From: JAFNGF01 sp964567045
Lineage (GTDB): Bacteria > Planctomycetota > Phycisphaerae > Sedimentisphaerales > Anaerobacaceae
Direction: 5' to 3'
Length of the DNA: 64,000 nt
Assembly (NCBI GenBank): GCA_964567045.1
Contig: CAZMLE010000006.1
Location: 41,437 to 105,436 of the forward strand
The notes under the pieces were generated by a model. That model was given only the letters and a program-made list of their open reading frames with translations. It did no database searches and was not told the origin of the DNA. The first letter of the stretch is position 1; each line of letters opens with the position of its first letter. Of the stretch, positions 32,569 to 41,703 are shown one piece after another. Both the position numbers and the translations under genes were made by a program.

Positions 32569-34482
32569 TCACTTTGCACTAATTGCCGGCACAATCGGCT
32601 CCCACTGCACCTTCGCGGCGCCGAGCAGCATTCCGGTAGCGTATGCCAGGTCGACCAGTGCAATCTGATACTCGGCCAGTGCCCTGATTTCGGCGCTTTG
32701 AGCATCGGCAAAACTGGTTTGCGCCTGGAGTACGTCGGTGGAGGTACGCAGCCCAAGCTCGAACTGCCGCCTTTCAGCCTCAAACAGTCGGCCGTCCAAA
32801 ATCGCTCGCTGACGGCTTGCTAAGATGCGCTGCCAGTTCGCTTCCACCTGGTCGATTGCATTCAGCACTTCTAATTCAATAATCGCCCGGCGACTGTCAC
32901 GACTGGCCAATCGCTGCACTCGCTGATAAAATGCCTGACGCAGCCGACTTTCAGCGGCAGAATTGCCTAACGGTACCACAAGTTGCAGCCCGAGACGGTG
33001 ATCCTCAAATTTCTTATTGAAGAGCAAATCAAATGAATCGTTCTCTGTTGCGCCCAGACCGTTAATATTGTACCTGTAATCCAGAGTAACCAGAGGAAGT
33101 GCCTGACTGCGCATATAATCGAGCGTGCCCGTATCCTGAGCAATCTGCAGCTCCAGCTCGAGCATTTCCATGCGGTTCTCTACAGCCTTTTGCACCAATT
33201 GTTGCACTTGGAGCCTATAACGGACAGGGTCCGGCTCAGTCAGAGGTATCAGCACCGTAGGTGTTTGCATCTGTAGCTCTGCCTCGTTAATTACTCGCTT
33301 TAACTCGCGTTCTCGGTCCCGCAGGTTGTTCTGGGCTACAATAATGGCCTCAAGCTGCTGCGCCGCGCCAGCCTCGGCGCGGATAATTTCTACCGGCGCC
33401 CTCTGGCCAGACTCAACAAATCGACGAGCCTGCTCGAGCTGAGCTTCTGCCAATTCATACTGCCTTTGCCGCACTTGCAGCTCGCGCCGGGCCGCGTACA
33501 GCCGCCAATACACCCGATCCAAAGCGGCAATAACTCGAATCACCTCAAGTTTCGTCCTGGCATCGGTAATCTGCCGCTCATATTCTGCAATCCGAATTGA
33601 ATAGGTATTAACCCGCCTGCCGGCGTTTCGCAAAAGCGGCTGACTAATCGAAAACGACAGGTCCGAATCATAGTAGGGGTTGAAGGTAGTTAGCTCGGCG
33701 TCCGTTTTGACCCGGCTGTTCGCCAAGTCGAAGGTCACGATGCCGCCCGTTTGCAACGGCACCTGCACACCGAGATCCGTGCGGAAATAGTCTATCTTTG
33801 AGCCGGAAATTATGTCCAGATACGAGACTATGGGCGTGTCAGACTTATTGAAGGAGACATTTGAGAAAAAAGCAGCCTCAAACTTAGCCTGTTCCTGCGA
33901 GACTCGCTCGGCAGCAATGGTGGGACTGATAAGCTGCACCTTGAGGTCGAGGTTATTCTGCAGTGCCCACGCCCGGCACTGCTCCAAAGACAGCTCAAGT
34001 TGCTCTGGGGTGGTCGTCGCTTCGGAAGCCTCAGGGCAAGCTTGCCCTGAACGAAGTGAAGGGTCGCTCGGGTCACGAGTCACGGGCGACGGGTCACGAG
34101 TTTCGTGCTCCAAATCAAGTGTCTCTATCCGTCGTAGCTCGTCTCTCATCGCTCGTCGCTCGTCGCTCGGGTCACGGGTGACGGGTGACGGGTGACGGAC
34201 CATGTCGCAGCCGGCTGAAAAAATCAAAATGCAAAATGCAAAATGCAAAATAATATTCAGATGGGATAACAGGATTAGTTTTTGGACAGGATAACAGGAT
34301 TTCCAGGATTTATTTTGTTGAATCTTGTTATCCTGTAATCCTGTCTGGTCTTTTATCCTGTGAATCCTGTCAAAAAAAATATTCAGACGGGATAAAAGCT
34401 GGCAATTCCACATTTTTGATTTTTGATTTTTTACCCGCCAGACGTATGGCGGGTTAATCTTTGATTTGGCCGTCTTACTCAT
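32569..34482 (-). CDS. TolC-family outer-membrane efflux lipoprotein with repeat-built N-terminus
   Basis: The outer-membrane channel of a tripartite export system. The C-terminal 450 residues are a typical TolC/OEP domain: LSLEQCRAWALQNNLDLKVQ, LSFSISQPLLRN, ALDRVYWRLYAARRELQVRQ, and LGLQLVVPLGN. The ATG at 34482 is chosen: GAGG lies 9 bases upstream, and it overlaps the permease stop by 8 bp. From there to residue about 90, and again from about 95 to 145, the protein is encoded almost wholly by repeats (KINPPYVWRVK; RIKDQTGLQDNKIQQNKS; LHFAFCILIFSAGC; SPVTRDPSDERRAM). A lipobox FSAGC lies about 90 residues in, so translation may really begin closer to it. Confidence 0.82.
   Translation of the reverse strand: MSKTAKSKINPPYVWRVKNQKSKMWNCQLLSRLNIFFDRIHRIKDQTGLQDNKIQQNKSWKSCYPVQKLILLSHLNIILHFAFCILIFSAGCDMVRHPSPVTRDPSDERRAMRDELRRIETLDLEHETRDPSPVTRDPSDPSLRSGQACPEASEATTTPEQLELSLEQCRAWALQNNLDLKVQLISPTIAAERVSQEQAKFEAAFFSNVSFNKSDTPIVSYLDIISGSKIDYFRTDLGVQVPLQTGGIVTFDLANSRVKTDAELTTFNPYYDSDLSFSISQPLLRNAGRRVNTYSIRIAEYERQITDARTKLEVIRVIAALDRVYWRLYAARRELQVRQRQYELAEAQLEQARRFVESGQRAPVEIIRAEAGAAQQLEAIIVAQNNLRDRERELKRVINEAELQMQTPTVLIPLTEPDPVRYRLQVQQLVQKAVENRMEMLELELQIAQDTGTLDYMRSQALPLVTLDYRYNINGLGATENDSFDLLFNKKFEDHRLGLQLVVPLGNSAAESRLRQAFYQRVQRLASRDSRRAIIELEVLNAIDQVEANWQRILASRQRAILDGRLFEAERRQFELGLRTSTDVLQAQTSFADAQSAEIRALAEYQIALVDLAYATGMLLGAAKVQWEPIVPAISAK
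34252..34378. repeat. Long 'GACAGGAT' element, copy 1 (in TolC-like coding region)
   Basis: About 127 bp made of several GGATAACAGGAT / ATCCTGTTATCC units. It is the near-exact reverse complement of 36673-36798; by eye only about 3 positions differ. In the TolC-like protein it encodes the segment IKDQTGLQDNKIQQNKSWKS and neighbours. Just before it (34227-34250) is a tandem GCAAAAT heptamer run. Confidence 0.9.
34431..34459. repeat. ACCCGCCAgacgtaTGGCGGGT palindrome in TolC-like N-terminus
   Basis: Member of the 'PPYVWRVK' family; read as INPPYVWRVK on the minus strand. Other in-frame copies lie at 42043, 44182, 45882 and 47960. Confidence 0.85.
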
Positions 34483-35740
34483 GTCTAAGTGCCTCAATAG
34501 GATCAAGTCTCGCAGCCTTAATAGCCGGAAACATTCCAAAAAGGATACCTACACAACCGGCAAAAGCGAACGACATTGCTATTGCCCACAGGGGAATATA
34601 TGCCCTATCAAGTTCAACCTTGGGGATGTTGGCTATACCCATGGTCAAGAGCTGGCCAAAGCCAATTCCGGCAAGCCCTCCAATAAAGCATAGGACCACC
34701 GACTCAATTAGGAACTGACTTAGAATGGCGGATTTTTTTGCCCCGACCGCTTTGCGAAGCCCAATCTCTCTGGTCCGCTCCGACACCGAGACCAGCATGA
34801 TATTCATAATGCCTACGCCCCCCACCAAAAGCGAAATTCCCACGATGCCCCCGGCCACGAGTGTTACTATGAGTGCTATTTTGTTGAACGTCTCCAGCGC
34901 ACTTTTTAGTGATGCAACTTGAAATGTGTCGGGTTCGGTAGGCCTGATATTGCGCGTCTGGCGAAGGAAAAAACTTATCTCGGCTTCGGCTTCTTCCAAG
35001 ACTTCGGCTGACTTGCTCGCCGCCAAGGCCGCAATTCCCGGCTCTGCCAGCTTGAAAGCGGTCCTAAATGGAATAAACACCTGGTAGTACTCTTCAGGAC
35101 CTTGTGCAGGATCCAACGGAGGTCGCCATTCCACAACGCCGACAATGGTGAATCTATTGTGACCTAAAAGTATGGACTGCCCAACACAATCTCGGTCCAG
35201 GCGGAGTTTGTTGCGTAACTTAGTGTCAATCAAACACACATAGGGTGCCTGCGCGTCATCAACAATAGAGAACGTTCGTCCGAGGACGACCGGCCGAGAC
35301 TCGATCTGGTGGTAGGTGGGCTCGATACCGAGGATAAGGACAGTTTCGGCCGACCTCTCACCGTGTCGCGCGGGACGCGGCTGTACCCAAGCTATCCGGC
35401 TGAGGCAGGCCACCGAAGGGCAATGTTCAAGCAAACCATCAAAGTGTTCGGGCAAAAACCGAATGGTCCACCATGATGCGTGACGCAACGATCCTGTTTC
35501 CGGCTGTTTGGGTAGAATGAAAATAGTGTTAGTGCCAAAAGTTTCCACCTGACTGAGCACTTTGGCCTTTAGCCCCGTAAGAGCTGCGATAACGGCAGTG
35601 ACCGAGGCGACACCAATTACAATGCCGATAGTTGTCAGTATCGAGCGGGTCAAATTTGTCCAGATTTGCCCCAGCGCAAGATATACACTTTGATACAAGA
35701 GCCGCGAGAACGCTGCTGGCGCCAATATCACAGCCTTCAT
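34475..35740 (-). CDS. MacB-type ABC transporter permease (FtsX fold)
   Basis: A 421-residue inner-membrane permease: one N-terminal membrane segment (about 30-55, SILTTIGIVIGVASVTAVI), a large periplasmic MacB-PCD domain, and three C-terminal segments (about 285-310, 335-360, 375-400) with LLVGGVGIMNIMLVSVSERT and EIGLRKAVGAKKSAI. Together with the ATPase, the adaptor and the TolC-like channel it forms a MacAB-TolC-type pump for drugs, peptides or lipoproteins; the cargo is unknown. Its start overlaps the ATPase stop by 4 bp. Confidence 0.93.
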   Translation of the reverse strand: MKAVILAPAAFSRLLYQSVYLALGQIWTNLTRSILTTIGIVIGVASVTAVIAALTGLKAKVLSQVETFGTNTIFILPKQPETGSLRHASWWTIRFLPEHFDGLLEHCPSVACLSRIAWVQPRPARHGERSAETVLILGIEPTYHQIESRPVVLGRTFSIVDDAQAPYVCLIDTKLRNKLRLDRDCVGQSILLGHNRFTIVGVVEWRPPLDPAQGPEEYYQVFIPFRTAFKLAEPGIAALAASKSAEVLEEAEAEISFFLRQTRNIRPTEPDTFQVASLKSALETFNKIALIVTLVAGGIVGISLLVGGVGIMNIMLVSVSERTREIGLRKAVGAKKSAILSQFLIESVVLCFIGGLAGIGFGQLLTMGIANIPKVELDRAYIPLWAIAMSFAFAGCVGILFGMFPAIKAARLDPIEALRHE

Positions 35741-36441
35741 GCCACCTCCTTTGTCAGATCACCACAAATCCTGCCGTCTCTCATGCGGATTGTTCGGTTC
35801 GCGTGACGTGCCACGCTTTCTTCGTGCGTTACTATAATAATCGTCTGCCCTTGGCGATGAAGCTGGTCAAACAACCGCAAGATATCCTCGCTTGTTTTGC
35901 TGTCGAGATTGCCGGTCGGCTCGTCGGCCAGCAGAATAGTAGGATTACAGACCAGGGCCCGGGCGATGGCCACGCGTTGTCTTTCACCGCCTGAAAGCTG
36001 ATTGGGCTTGTGCTTTATCCGGTCTGCCAGTCCGACTCGCTCGAGCACGGCGATAGCTCGCTTTCGTCGGGACCACCAGCCGTTTCTCGAATAAATCAAC
36101 GGCATCTCAACATTCTTCAGGGCAGTCAGCCGTCCGAGCAGCTCAAATGTCTGAAAAACAAAGCCGATTCGTTCATTACGAATGCGAGCTAACGCTGCGT
36201 CACTCATTTCCATCATGTCGAGACCATCCAGCTCATAGCGGCCTGAGGTGGCGCGGTCCAGGCACCCGAGGATATTCATCAGCGTACTCTTGCCCGAACC
36301 AGAGGGGCCCATGACCGCAACGTATTCGTTTTCCCATAGCTGTAGATTAATCCCGTCGAGCGCACGGATACGCTCCACTCCGACTTTGTAAATCCGTGTG
36401 ACATCCTGAAGACGAATTATCAACTTTTCGGCTTTGTCCAT
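35737..36441 (-). CDS. ABC transporter ATP-binding protein (MacB/LolD type)
   Basis: A 234-residue ATPase: Walker A GPSGSGKSTLMN, Q-loop VFQTFELL, signature LSGGERQRVAIARAL, Walker B ILLADEPTGNLD, and H-loop ITHE-like VTHEESVA. It powers the permease encoded directly downstream with an ATGA overlap. In MacB the two are fused; here they are separate genes, as in many bacteria outside the Proteobacteria. Confidence 0.95.
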   Translation of the reverse strand: MDKAEKLIIRLQDVTRIYKVGVERIRALDGINLQLWENEYVAVMGPSGSGKSTLMNILGCLDRATSGRYELDGLDMMEMSDAALARIRNERIGFVFQTFELLGRLTALKNVEMPLIYSRNGWWSRRKRAIAVLERVGLADRIKHKPNQLSGGERQRVAIARALVCNPTILLADEPTGNLDSKTSEDILRLFDQLHRQGQTIIIVTHEESVARHANRTIRMRDGRICGDLTKEVA

Positions 36442-36479
36442 CCTCTTGTCAGTTGTGCTAAGAGAAGAAAAATCAAAGA

Positions 36480-36545
36480 TTAATCCGCCTTACGTCTGGC
36501 GGATTAACCCGCCACTTGCCCGCCATACGTCTGGCGGGTAAAAAA
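36480..36545. repeat. Double 'PPYVWRVK'-family palindrome between ABC ATPase and adaptor genes
   Basis: AATCCGCCttacgtctGGCGGATT followed by CCCGCCAtacgtcTGGCGGG. It belongs to the 396-bp gap 36442-36837, which has no gene and is almost entirely repeats. Confidence 0.8.
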
Positions 36546-36672
36546 TCAAAAATTAAAATTGTCCAAGCCGGGCTGACTTCCTCCCCCCTTCTTGCTTCGC
36601 AAGAAAGCAGGGGGGCATTTTGAACTTTGATTTTTGCATTTCCCTTTCTTTCGAGAGTCACTGCTTCAACTT

Positions 36673-36842
36673 TTTTTCGACAGGATTTACAGGATAAAAG
36701 ACCAGACAGGATTACAGGATAACAAGATTCAACAAAATAAATCCTGGAAATCCTGTTATCCTGTCCAAAAACTAATCCTGTTATCCCGTCTGAATATTTT
36801 TTTTCACAGGATTTACAGGATAATCCTGTTATCCCGTCTAAG
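36673..36842. repeat. Long 'GACAGGAT' element, copy 2, plus a short copy
   Basis: 36673-36798 is the inverted near-copy of 34252-34378. A short member of the family follows at about 36800-36842 and runs into the stop codon of the adaptor gene. The two long copies bracket the ABC ATPase and permease genes in opposite orientation. Confidence 0.9.
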
Positions 36843-38181
36843 TTTTCAACTCACGCTCATCCCGTATTCTTTGTCCGTGCTTAAGCGCCTCCAGCACCTT
36901 ATAAGGCCCGACGACTATCCTGTCTTGTTCTGTGAGGCCCGACAGGATTATGGTATGGGTCAAGTCGCTCTGGCCAATCTTAACCGGCGTTGCCACCGCT
37001 TTGCCATTGATGTAACGGTAAACCACCGTTGCGTATGTCTTGCGGGTATCTACCTCGGCAGAGTTTTCGCGAATATCTAAAGGCAGACTGTCAACCTCCC
37101 GCCCCAGCACCGCCTGACTGGGCACCTTAAGGACGCCCGTGTGTTTGCGCGTCTCAATATCCACGTGAGCAGTCAAGCCTGAATGTAAATTCTCTTTAGT
37201 GTCATCAAGCAAGATTTCAGTTCTATAGTATTTTGTCATGAAGTTCGTCACATCATGTGCCAAAGCAATTGAATCAACGACACCGGCAAATTCCCGGTCG
37301 GGCAGCGCGTCTACATGAACTGTAGCCTTCTGGCCCACTTCTAATTTGCCAACGTCTGCCTCGTCAACCTGCGTCACGACCAGCATGGCAGACAAATCCG
37401 CCACTTCCATAATCAGCGTCCCCGGATTATTCATTATTCCAGGAATCACCAGTTCCCCGACTTTTGTCCTAATCCGCATCACCACACCGTCGATAGGGGA
37501 GGTAATGGTCGTGTAGCTAAGAGCATCACGGGCCTGGGTGATCTTGGCGTCAGCCGCCTCTAAATTGTGGCTAAGCACCACCAAATTCAGTTTGGCCGCC
37601 TCTAAACCATGCTCGGCGGCCTCATACTTAGATCTGTCGTCATCGAGCTTGAGCTTTGTTTGGTCGTAACTGGCCTGACTTATGTCCTGGGACGCCAGTA
37701 GTGCTGCTTGCCGCTGCAGATCCTGCTCGGCTTGCAGGCACGAGGCCGCAAGGCCTGCCAGGCTTGCTTGCTGACCGGCGATTCTTGCCTTCTCAACATC
37801 GATTTGGGCTTGGCTAGCCGCGCGACTCGCCTCGGCTTGCCGCAACTGGCTCTGGACATCCTTTGCGTCCAGCCGTACCAGCACCGATGCCTCTACCTTC
37901 GGATTGGCATTGGGGTCGCCACAAGTTACCCGGTCTGCCTCTTCAAAGGGCAACTCTTCAATACGTGCACTGACTCTTGCCCTTATCTGCACCCATGTCT
38001 TGGGTGCAATCTCGCCGGGAGCACTGACAAATTCTGTCAATTCACCACGCCGAGCATTTTCGACCTGAACCACCAGAGCCTTGGCGCGCACGCTAATTTT
38101 CCTCCAAATTAGCACGCCGATTGTTGAAACAACCGCCAAAGTGACGACGACCGTGAGGACAACTATGCGGGATTTCTTCAC
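36838..38181 (-). CDS. MacA/HlyD-type periplasmic adaptor of the efflux system
   Basis: A 447-residue membrane-fusion protein: one N-terminal membrane anchor (about 5-27), a biotinyl-lipoyl-like domain (VSAPGEIAPKTWVQIRARVS), a long alpha-helical hairpin (about 100-220, QSQLRQAEASRAASQAQID), and beta-barrel and membrane-proximal domains (DGVVMRIRTKVGELV, QKATVHVDALPDREFAG). It links the MacB-like pump to the TolC-like channel. The GTG at 38181 with GAGG 8 bases upstream is chosen; in-frame ATGs upstream lie within a palindromic repeat. It is separated from the ATPase gene by 396 bp of repeats. Confidence 0.9.
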   Translation of the reverse strand: MKKSRIVVLTVVVTLAVVSTIGVLIWRKISVRAKALVVQVENARRGELTEFVSAPGEIAPKTWVQIRARVSARIEELPFEEADRVTCGDPNANPKVEASVLVRLDAKDVQSQLRQAEASRAASQAQIDVEKARIAGQQASLAGLAASCLQAEQDLQRQAALLASQDISQASYDQTKLKLDDDRSKYEAAEHGLEAAKLNLVVLSHNLEAADAKITQARDALSYTTITSPIDGVVMRIRTKVGELVIPGIMNNPGTLIMEVADLSAMLVVTQVDEADVGKLEVGQKATVHVDALPDREFAGVVDSIALAHDVTNFMTKYYRTEILLDDTKENLHSGLTAHVDIETRKHTGVLKVPSQAVLGREVDSLPLDIRENSAEVDTRKTYATVVYRYINGKAVATPVKIGQSDLTHTIILSGLTEQDRIVVGPYKVLEALKHGQRIRDERELKT

Positions 38182-38202
38182 GCTGCAATCCTCGCTAAGG
38201 GC

Positions 38203-38263
38203 TAACCCCGCCATCACTATGGCGGGGCTAACCGGTTAACCCCGCCATCACTATGGCGGGGTA
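38203..38263. repeat. Two CCCCGCCATcacTATGGCGGGG palindromes at the carB 3' end
   Basis: Copies at about 38203-38229 and 38236-38263, separated by 6 bases. The carB stop codon lies in the first listed copy and the last 14 or so residues of CarB (CarB tail PRHSDGGVNRLAPP) come from the pair. A third copy lies in the TerB-like gene. Confidence 0.85.
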
Positions 38264-41200
38264 CAATGACGCCGTGATAGCTTTGCAGTGAACGCACGGA
38301 TGCTCCGCCGGCGGCGGATTGGACGCTCTCGGCAATGCCCACAACTGCCGCCGCCGCCGCCGCTGTGGTGGTAATATAAGGGATCTTGTACCTTATGGCG
38401 GCCTTGCGAATATAAGAATCGTCGTACAAAGCTTTCCTGCCGGCAGGCGTATTGATGATTAGTTGGATCTCGCCGTTTTTGATGGCGTCCACAATGTTAG
38501 GTCTGCCCTCGTGCATTTTCAAGATACGCTCGGCCTTTACGCCATTACTGGTCAGGCATTTGTAGGTTCCGTCGGTTGCTTTAATCTTGAAGCCGAGCTT
38601 TTCAAATCCCTGGGCGACTCTGGCAGCGGCGACCTTGTCGGGGTCAGTAACAGTCATCAGGACGGCGCCACTATCAGGCAGGTTTGGCTTTGCGGCCTGC
38701 TGAGATTTGAAAAAGGCCAGGCCAAATGAGTCGGCCAGTCCCAGCACCTCTCCGGTTGAGCGCATCTCCGGTCCCAACACCGGATCGACTTCCGGAAACA
38801 TGTTGAACGGAAACACAGCTTCTTTTACGCCAAAGTACGGGATGGAAGGTTGCCTTAGGTTTAAGTCCGTCAGTTTTTTGCCCAGCATAAGCTGAACAGC
38901 GAGCCGAACCATATTGATATTGCAGACCTTTGAGACCAGCGGCACGGTACGAGATGCGCGGGGATTAGCCTCAAGAATGTAGACAATGTCCTTTGCTATG
39001 GCGTACTGAATGTTCATCAGGCCGACAACGTTGAGCTCCGTTGCGATTTTTTTGGTGTATTTGCAGATAGTATCAATGTGCTTTTGGGGTATGCTGACCG
39101 GCGGAATGACACAAGCTGAATCTCCGGAGTGGATGCCTGCCAGCTCGATGTGCTCCATGACAGCCGGGACAAAAGCATCGGTGCCGTCGGAGATGGCGTC
39201 GGCTTCGGTCTCTATCGCGTTCTCTAAGAACTTATCAATTAGAATTGGTCTTTCGGGCGATACTTCTACCGCGGCGGCGACATAATGCCGGAGCATCTCT
39301 TCATCGTGCACTACTTCCATAGCCCGCCCGCCCAAGACGTAGGATGGCCGAACCATAAGCGGATAACCAATCCGCTGCGCGATGGCCAGCGCCTCTTCCG
39401 GGCTGCCGGCCATGTCAGATTCGGGCTGCGGAATGCCCATCTTTGCGCAGACCTTGCGGAAACGGTCGCGGTCTTCAGCCAAGTCTATTGTCTCCGGCGA
39501 TGTCCCGATTATGCGCACCCCTGCCTGAGCCAGCTCGCCGGCGATATTTAGCGGCGTCTGGCCTCCAAACTGGACGATGACACCTTCGGGTTTTTCTTTT
39601 TCATAGATGCTCAGAACATCTTCGACGGTAAGCGGCTCAAAATAAAGCTTGTCGGAGGTATCGTAGTCGGTTGAGACCGTTTCAGGGTTGCAGTTGATCA
39701 TAATAGACTCGTATCCCTCATCGCGCAGGGTAAAAGCCGCGTGCACACAGCAGTAGTCAAACTCGATTCCCTGGCCAATTCGGTTGGGACCGCCGCCCAG
39801 GACCATTATCTTGCGTCTCTTGCTGGTGCTGACCCTGTCTGGTCCGTTGTAGGTAGAGTAGTAATACGCTGCATTTTCCACGCCGCTGACGGGCACAGCG
39901 TCCCAGCCTTCGACCACGCCCAGACCGGTGCGCTGCCGACGTACGTCACTTTCCGGCACACCCAGCAACTTTGAAAGATACTTATCGGCAAAGCCATCCT
40001 TTTTTGCCTGGGCCAGAAGCTTGTCAGGCAATTTTTTGCCCTTATATTTGAGAATCTTTTCCTCCAGCGCAACGAGCTGCGCCATTTGCTCGATGAAATA
40101 ATGCTTGATGCGTGTTTTCTCATAGAGAGCTTGTAGACTGGCGCCTTTGCGCAGGGCTTCGTACATAACGAATTGCCGCTCGCTTGTCGGAAATGTCAGA
40201 AGTTTGAGAAGCTCATCGAGGGACAGCTTGTTGAAATTCTTTGCAAAGCCCAGGCCATATCGGCCAATCTCCAGCGAGCGAATAGCCTTTTGGAATGCCT
40301 CTTTGTAGTTCTTGCCGATACTCATCACCTCGCCGACCGCCCGCATTTGCGTGCCGAGCTTATCTTCAACGCCCTTGAATTTTTCAAACGCCCAGCGGGC
40401 AAATTTGACGACCACATAGTCCCCCGACGGTGTATATTTTTCCAGCGTTCCCTCCCTCCAGTAGGGTATCTCATCGAGCGTGAGACCTCCAGCCAGCAGC
40501 GAAGAAACAAAGGCGATCGGAAAGCCGGTCGCTTTGGAGGCAAGGGCCGACGAACGCGAAGTCCTGGGGTTTATCTCGATAACGACTACTCGGCCCGTAT
40601 CAGGATCGTGGGCAAACTGGATGTTTGTGCCGCCTATGACCTCGATAGCGTCGACAATGTCGTAAGAATGTTTCTGCAGTTGCTTTTGCAGCTCCGGGTC
40701 GATTGTGAGCATCGGAGCTGTGCAGTACGAATCTCCGGTGTGCACGCCCATCGGGTCGACATTTTCAATGAAACAAACAGTGATTTTCTGCCCTTTGGCG
40801 TCGCGTACGACCTCAAGCTCCAGCTCTTCCCATCCAAGGACAGACTCTTCGACCAGGATTTGATGAACGATACTTGCTGAAAGGCCGCGAGCGGCGACCG
40901 TGCGTAGCTCCTCGACATTAAATACAGCACCACCGCCAGTCCCACCTAAGCAGTAAGCCGGGCGAATGACGACCGGATAACCAAGTTCGTCAGCAATCTT
41001 CTCAGCCTCTTCCACGCTGTAGGCCGGGGCGCTTTTGGGCATATCGATACTGAGCTTGTTCATCGTCTCCTTGAACACGACGCGGTCTTCGCCGCGCTCG
41101 ATAGCGTCCACCTCAACGCCAATGACTTTGACGCCATATTTTTCAAGCACGCCTGCGCGGGCCAGCTCCGAGGACAGATTCAGCCCCGTCTGGCCGCCAA

Positions 41201-41468
41201 GATTGGGTAGCAGTGCATCAGGTCGCTCTTTCTCGATGATTTTTGTCATAGTTTCCAGGTCGAGCGGCTCAATATAGGTTACATCCGCCATGCCTGGGTC
41301 GGTCATAATAGTTGCCGGGTTGGAGTTGACCAGGACGATCTGGTAGCCTAATTTGCGAAGGGCCTTGCACGCCTGAGTGCCGGAGTAGTCAAATTCACAA
41401 GCCTGGCCAATAATGATGGGGCCGGAGCCGATAATCATCACTTTCCTTATGTCCTGGCGTTTCGGCAT
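38217..41468 (-). CDS. carB: Carbamoyl-phosphate synthase large subunit
   Basis: A 1083-residue cytoplasmic enzyme making carbamoyl phosphate for pyrimidines and arginine. Two ATP-grasp halves are visible: KVMIIGSGPIIIGQACEFDY with AYCLGGTGGGAVFN, and KIMVLGGGPNRIGQGIEFDY with SYVLGGRAMEVVHD. A C-terminal MGS-like allosteric domain follows (INTPAGRKALYDDSYIRKAA). AGGGG 8 bases before the ATG. Slightly longer than usual (about 1070) because the C-terminus reads through repeat palindromes. The small subunit gene is not in the window. Confidence 0.97.
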   Translation of the reverse strand: MPKRQDIRKVMIIGSGPIIIGQACEFDYSGTQACKALRKLGYQIVLVNSNPATIMTDPGMADVTYIEPLDLETMTKIIEKERPDALLPNLGGQTGLNLSSELARAGVLEKYGVKVIGVEVDAIERGEDRVVFKETMNKLSIDMPKSAPAYSVEEAEKIADELGYPVVIRPAYCLGGTGGGAVFNVEELRTVAARGLSASIVHQILVEESVLGWEELELEVVRDAKGQKITVCFIENVDPMGVHTGDSYCTAPMLTIDPELQKQLQKHSYDIVDAIEVIGGTNIQFAHDPDTGRVVVIEINPRTSRSSALASKATGFPIAFVSSLLAGGLTLDEIPYWREGTLEKYTPSGDYVVVKFARWAFEKFKGVEDKLGTQMRAVGEVMSIGKNYKEAFQKAIRSLEIGRYGLGFAKNFNKLSLDELLKLLTFPTSERQFVMYEALRKGASLQALYEKTRIKHYFIEQMAQLVALEEKILKYKGKKLPDKLLAQAKKDGFADKYLSKLLGVPESDVRRQRTGLGVVEGWDAVPVSGVENAAYYYSTYNGPDRVSTSKRRKIMVLGGGPNRIGQGIEFDYCCVHAAFTLRDEGYESIMINCNPETVSTDYDTSDKLYFEPLTVEDVLSIYEKEKPEGVIVQFGGQTPLNIAGELAQAGVRIIGTSPETIDLAEDRDRFRKVCAKMGIPQPESDMAGSPEEALAIAQRIGYPLMVRPSYVLGGRAMEVVHDEEMLRHYVAAAVEVSPERPILIDKFLENAIETEADAISDGTDAFVPAVMEHIELAGIHSGDSACVIPPVSIPQKHIDTICKYTKKIATELNVVGLMNIQYAIAKDIVYILEANPRASRTVPLVSKVCNINMVRLAVQLMLGKKLTDLNLRQPSIPYFGVKEAVFPFNMFPEVDPVLGPEMRSTGEVLGLADSFGLAFFKSQQAAKPNLPDSGAVLMTVTDPDKVAAARVAQGFEKLGFKIKATDGTYKCLTSNGVKAERILKMHEGRPNIVDAIKNGEIQLIINTPAGRKALYDDSYIRKAAIRYKIPYITTTAAAAAAVVGIAESVQSAAGGASVRSLQSYHGVIVPRHSDGGVNRLAPP

Positions 41469-41525
41469 AGAAAATTCCCCTGTGTTTTTCCAAAAGCGTT
41501 GGCAATTACGCCGGATCGAGATATA

Positions 41526-41690
41526 TTTATCCGCCAGACGTACGGCGGATTAAGCCTTCGGCCCGAGCTCAGGCCGAGGGCTGGCGACGCCTTGTTTATT
41601 GGCGCAAATTGTAAATCCTTTTTGTGCGTGATACAAAAAAATATTTAGACGGGATAACAGGATTATCCTGTAAATCCTGTCAAAAAAAAG
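41526..41690. repeat. Repeat cluster upstream of the DUF4091 gene
   Basis: Contains an ATCCGCCagacgtacGGCGGAT palindrome (41526-41554), a GCCCGAGC/GGCCGAGGGC element of the 'PERSRG' type (41556-41582), and a short 'GACAGGAT' element (41636-41690). Together they fill most of the 235-bp gap between carB and the next gene. Confidence 0.8.
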
Positions 41691-41703
41691 AAGGCGGATT
41701 AAT

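Noticed and set aside
36634..37080. Open reading frame on the + strand through the repeat block
   Set aside because: It is formed by the long GACAGGAT element and by the antisense of the adaptor gene; it has no domain and the same peptide appears in the TolC-like N-terminus.
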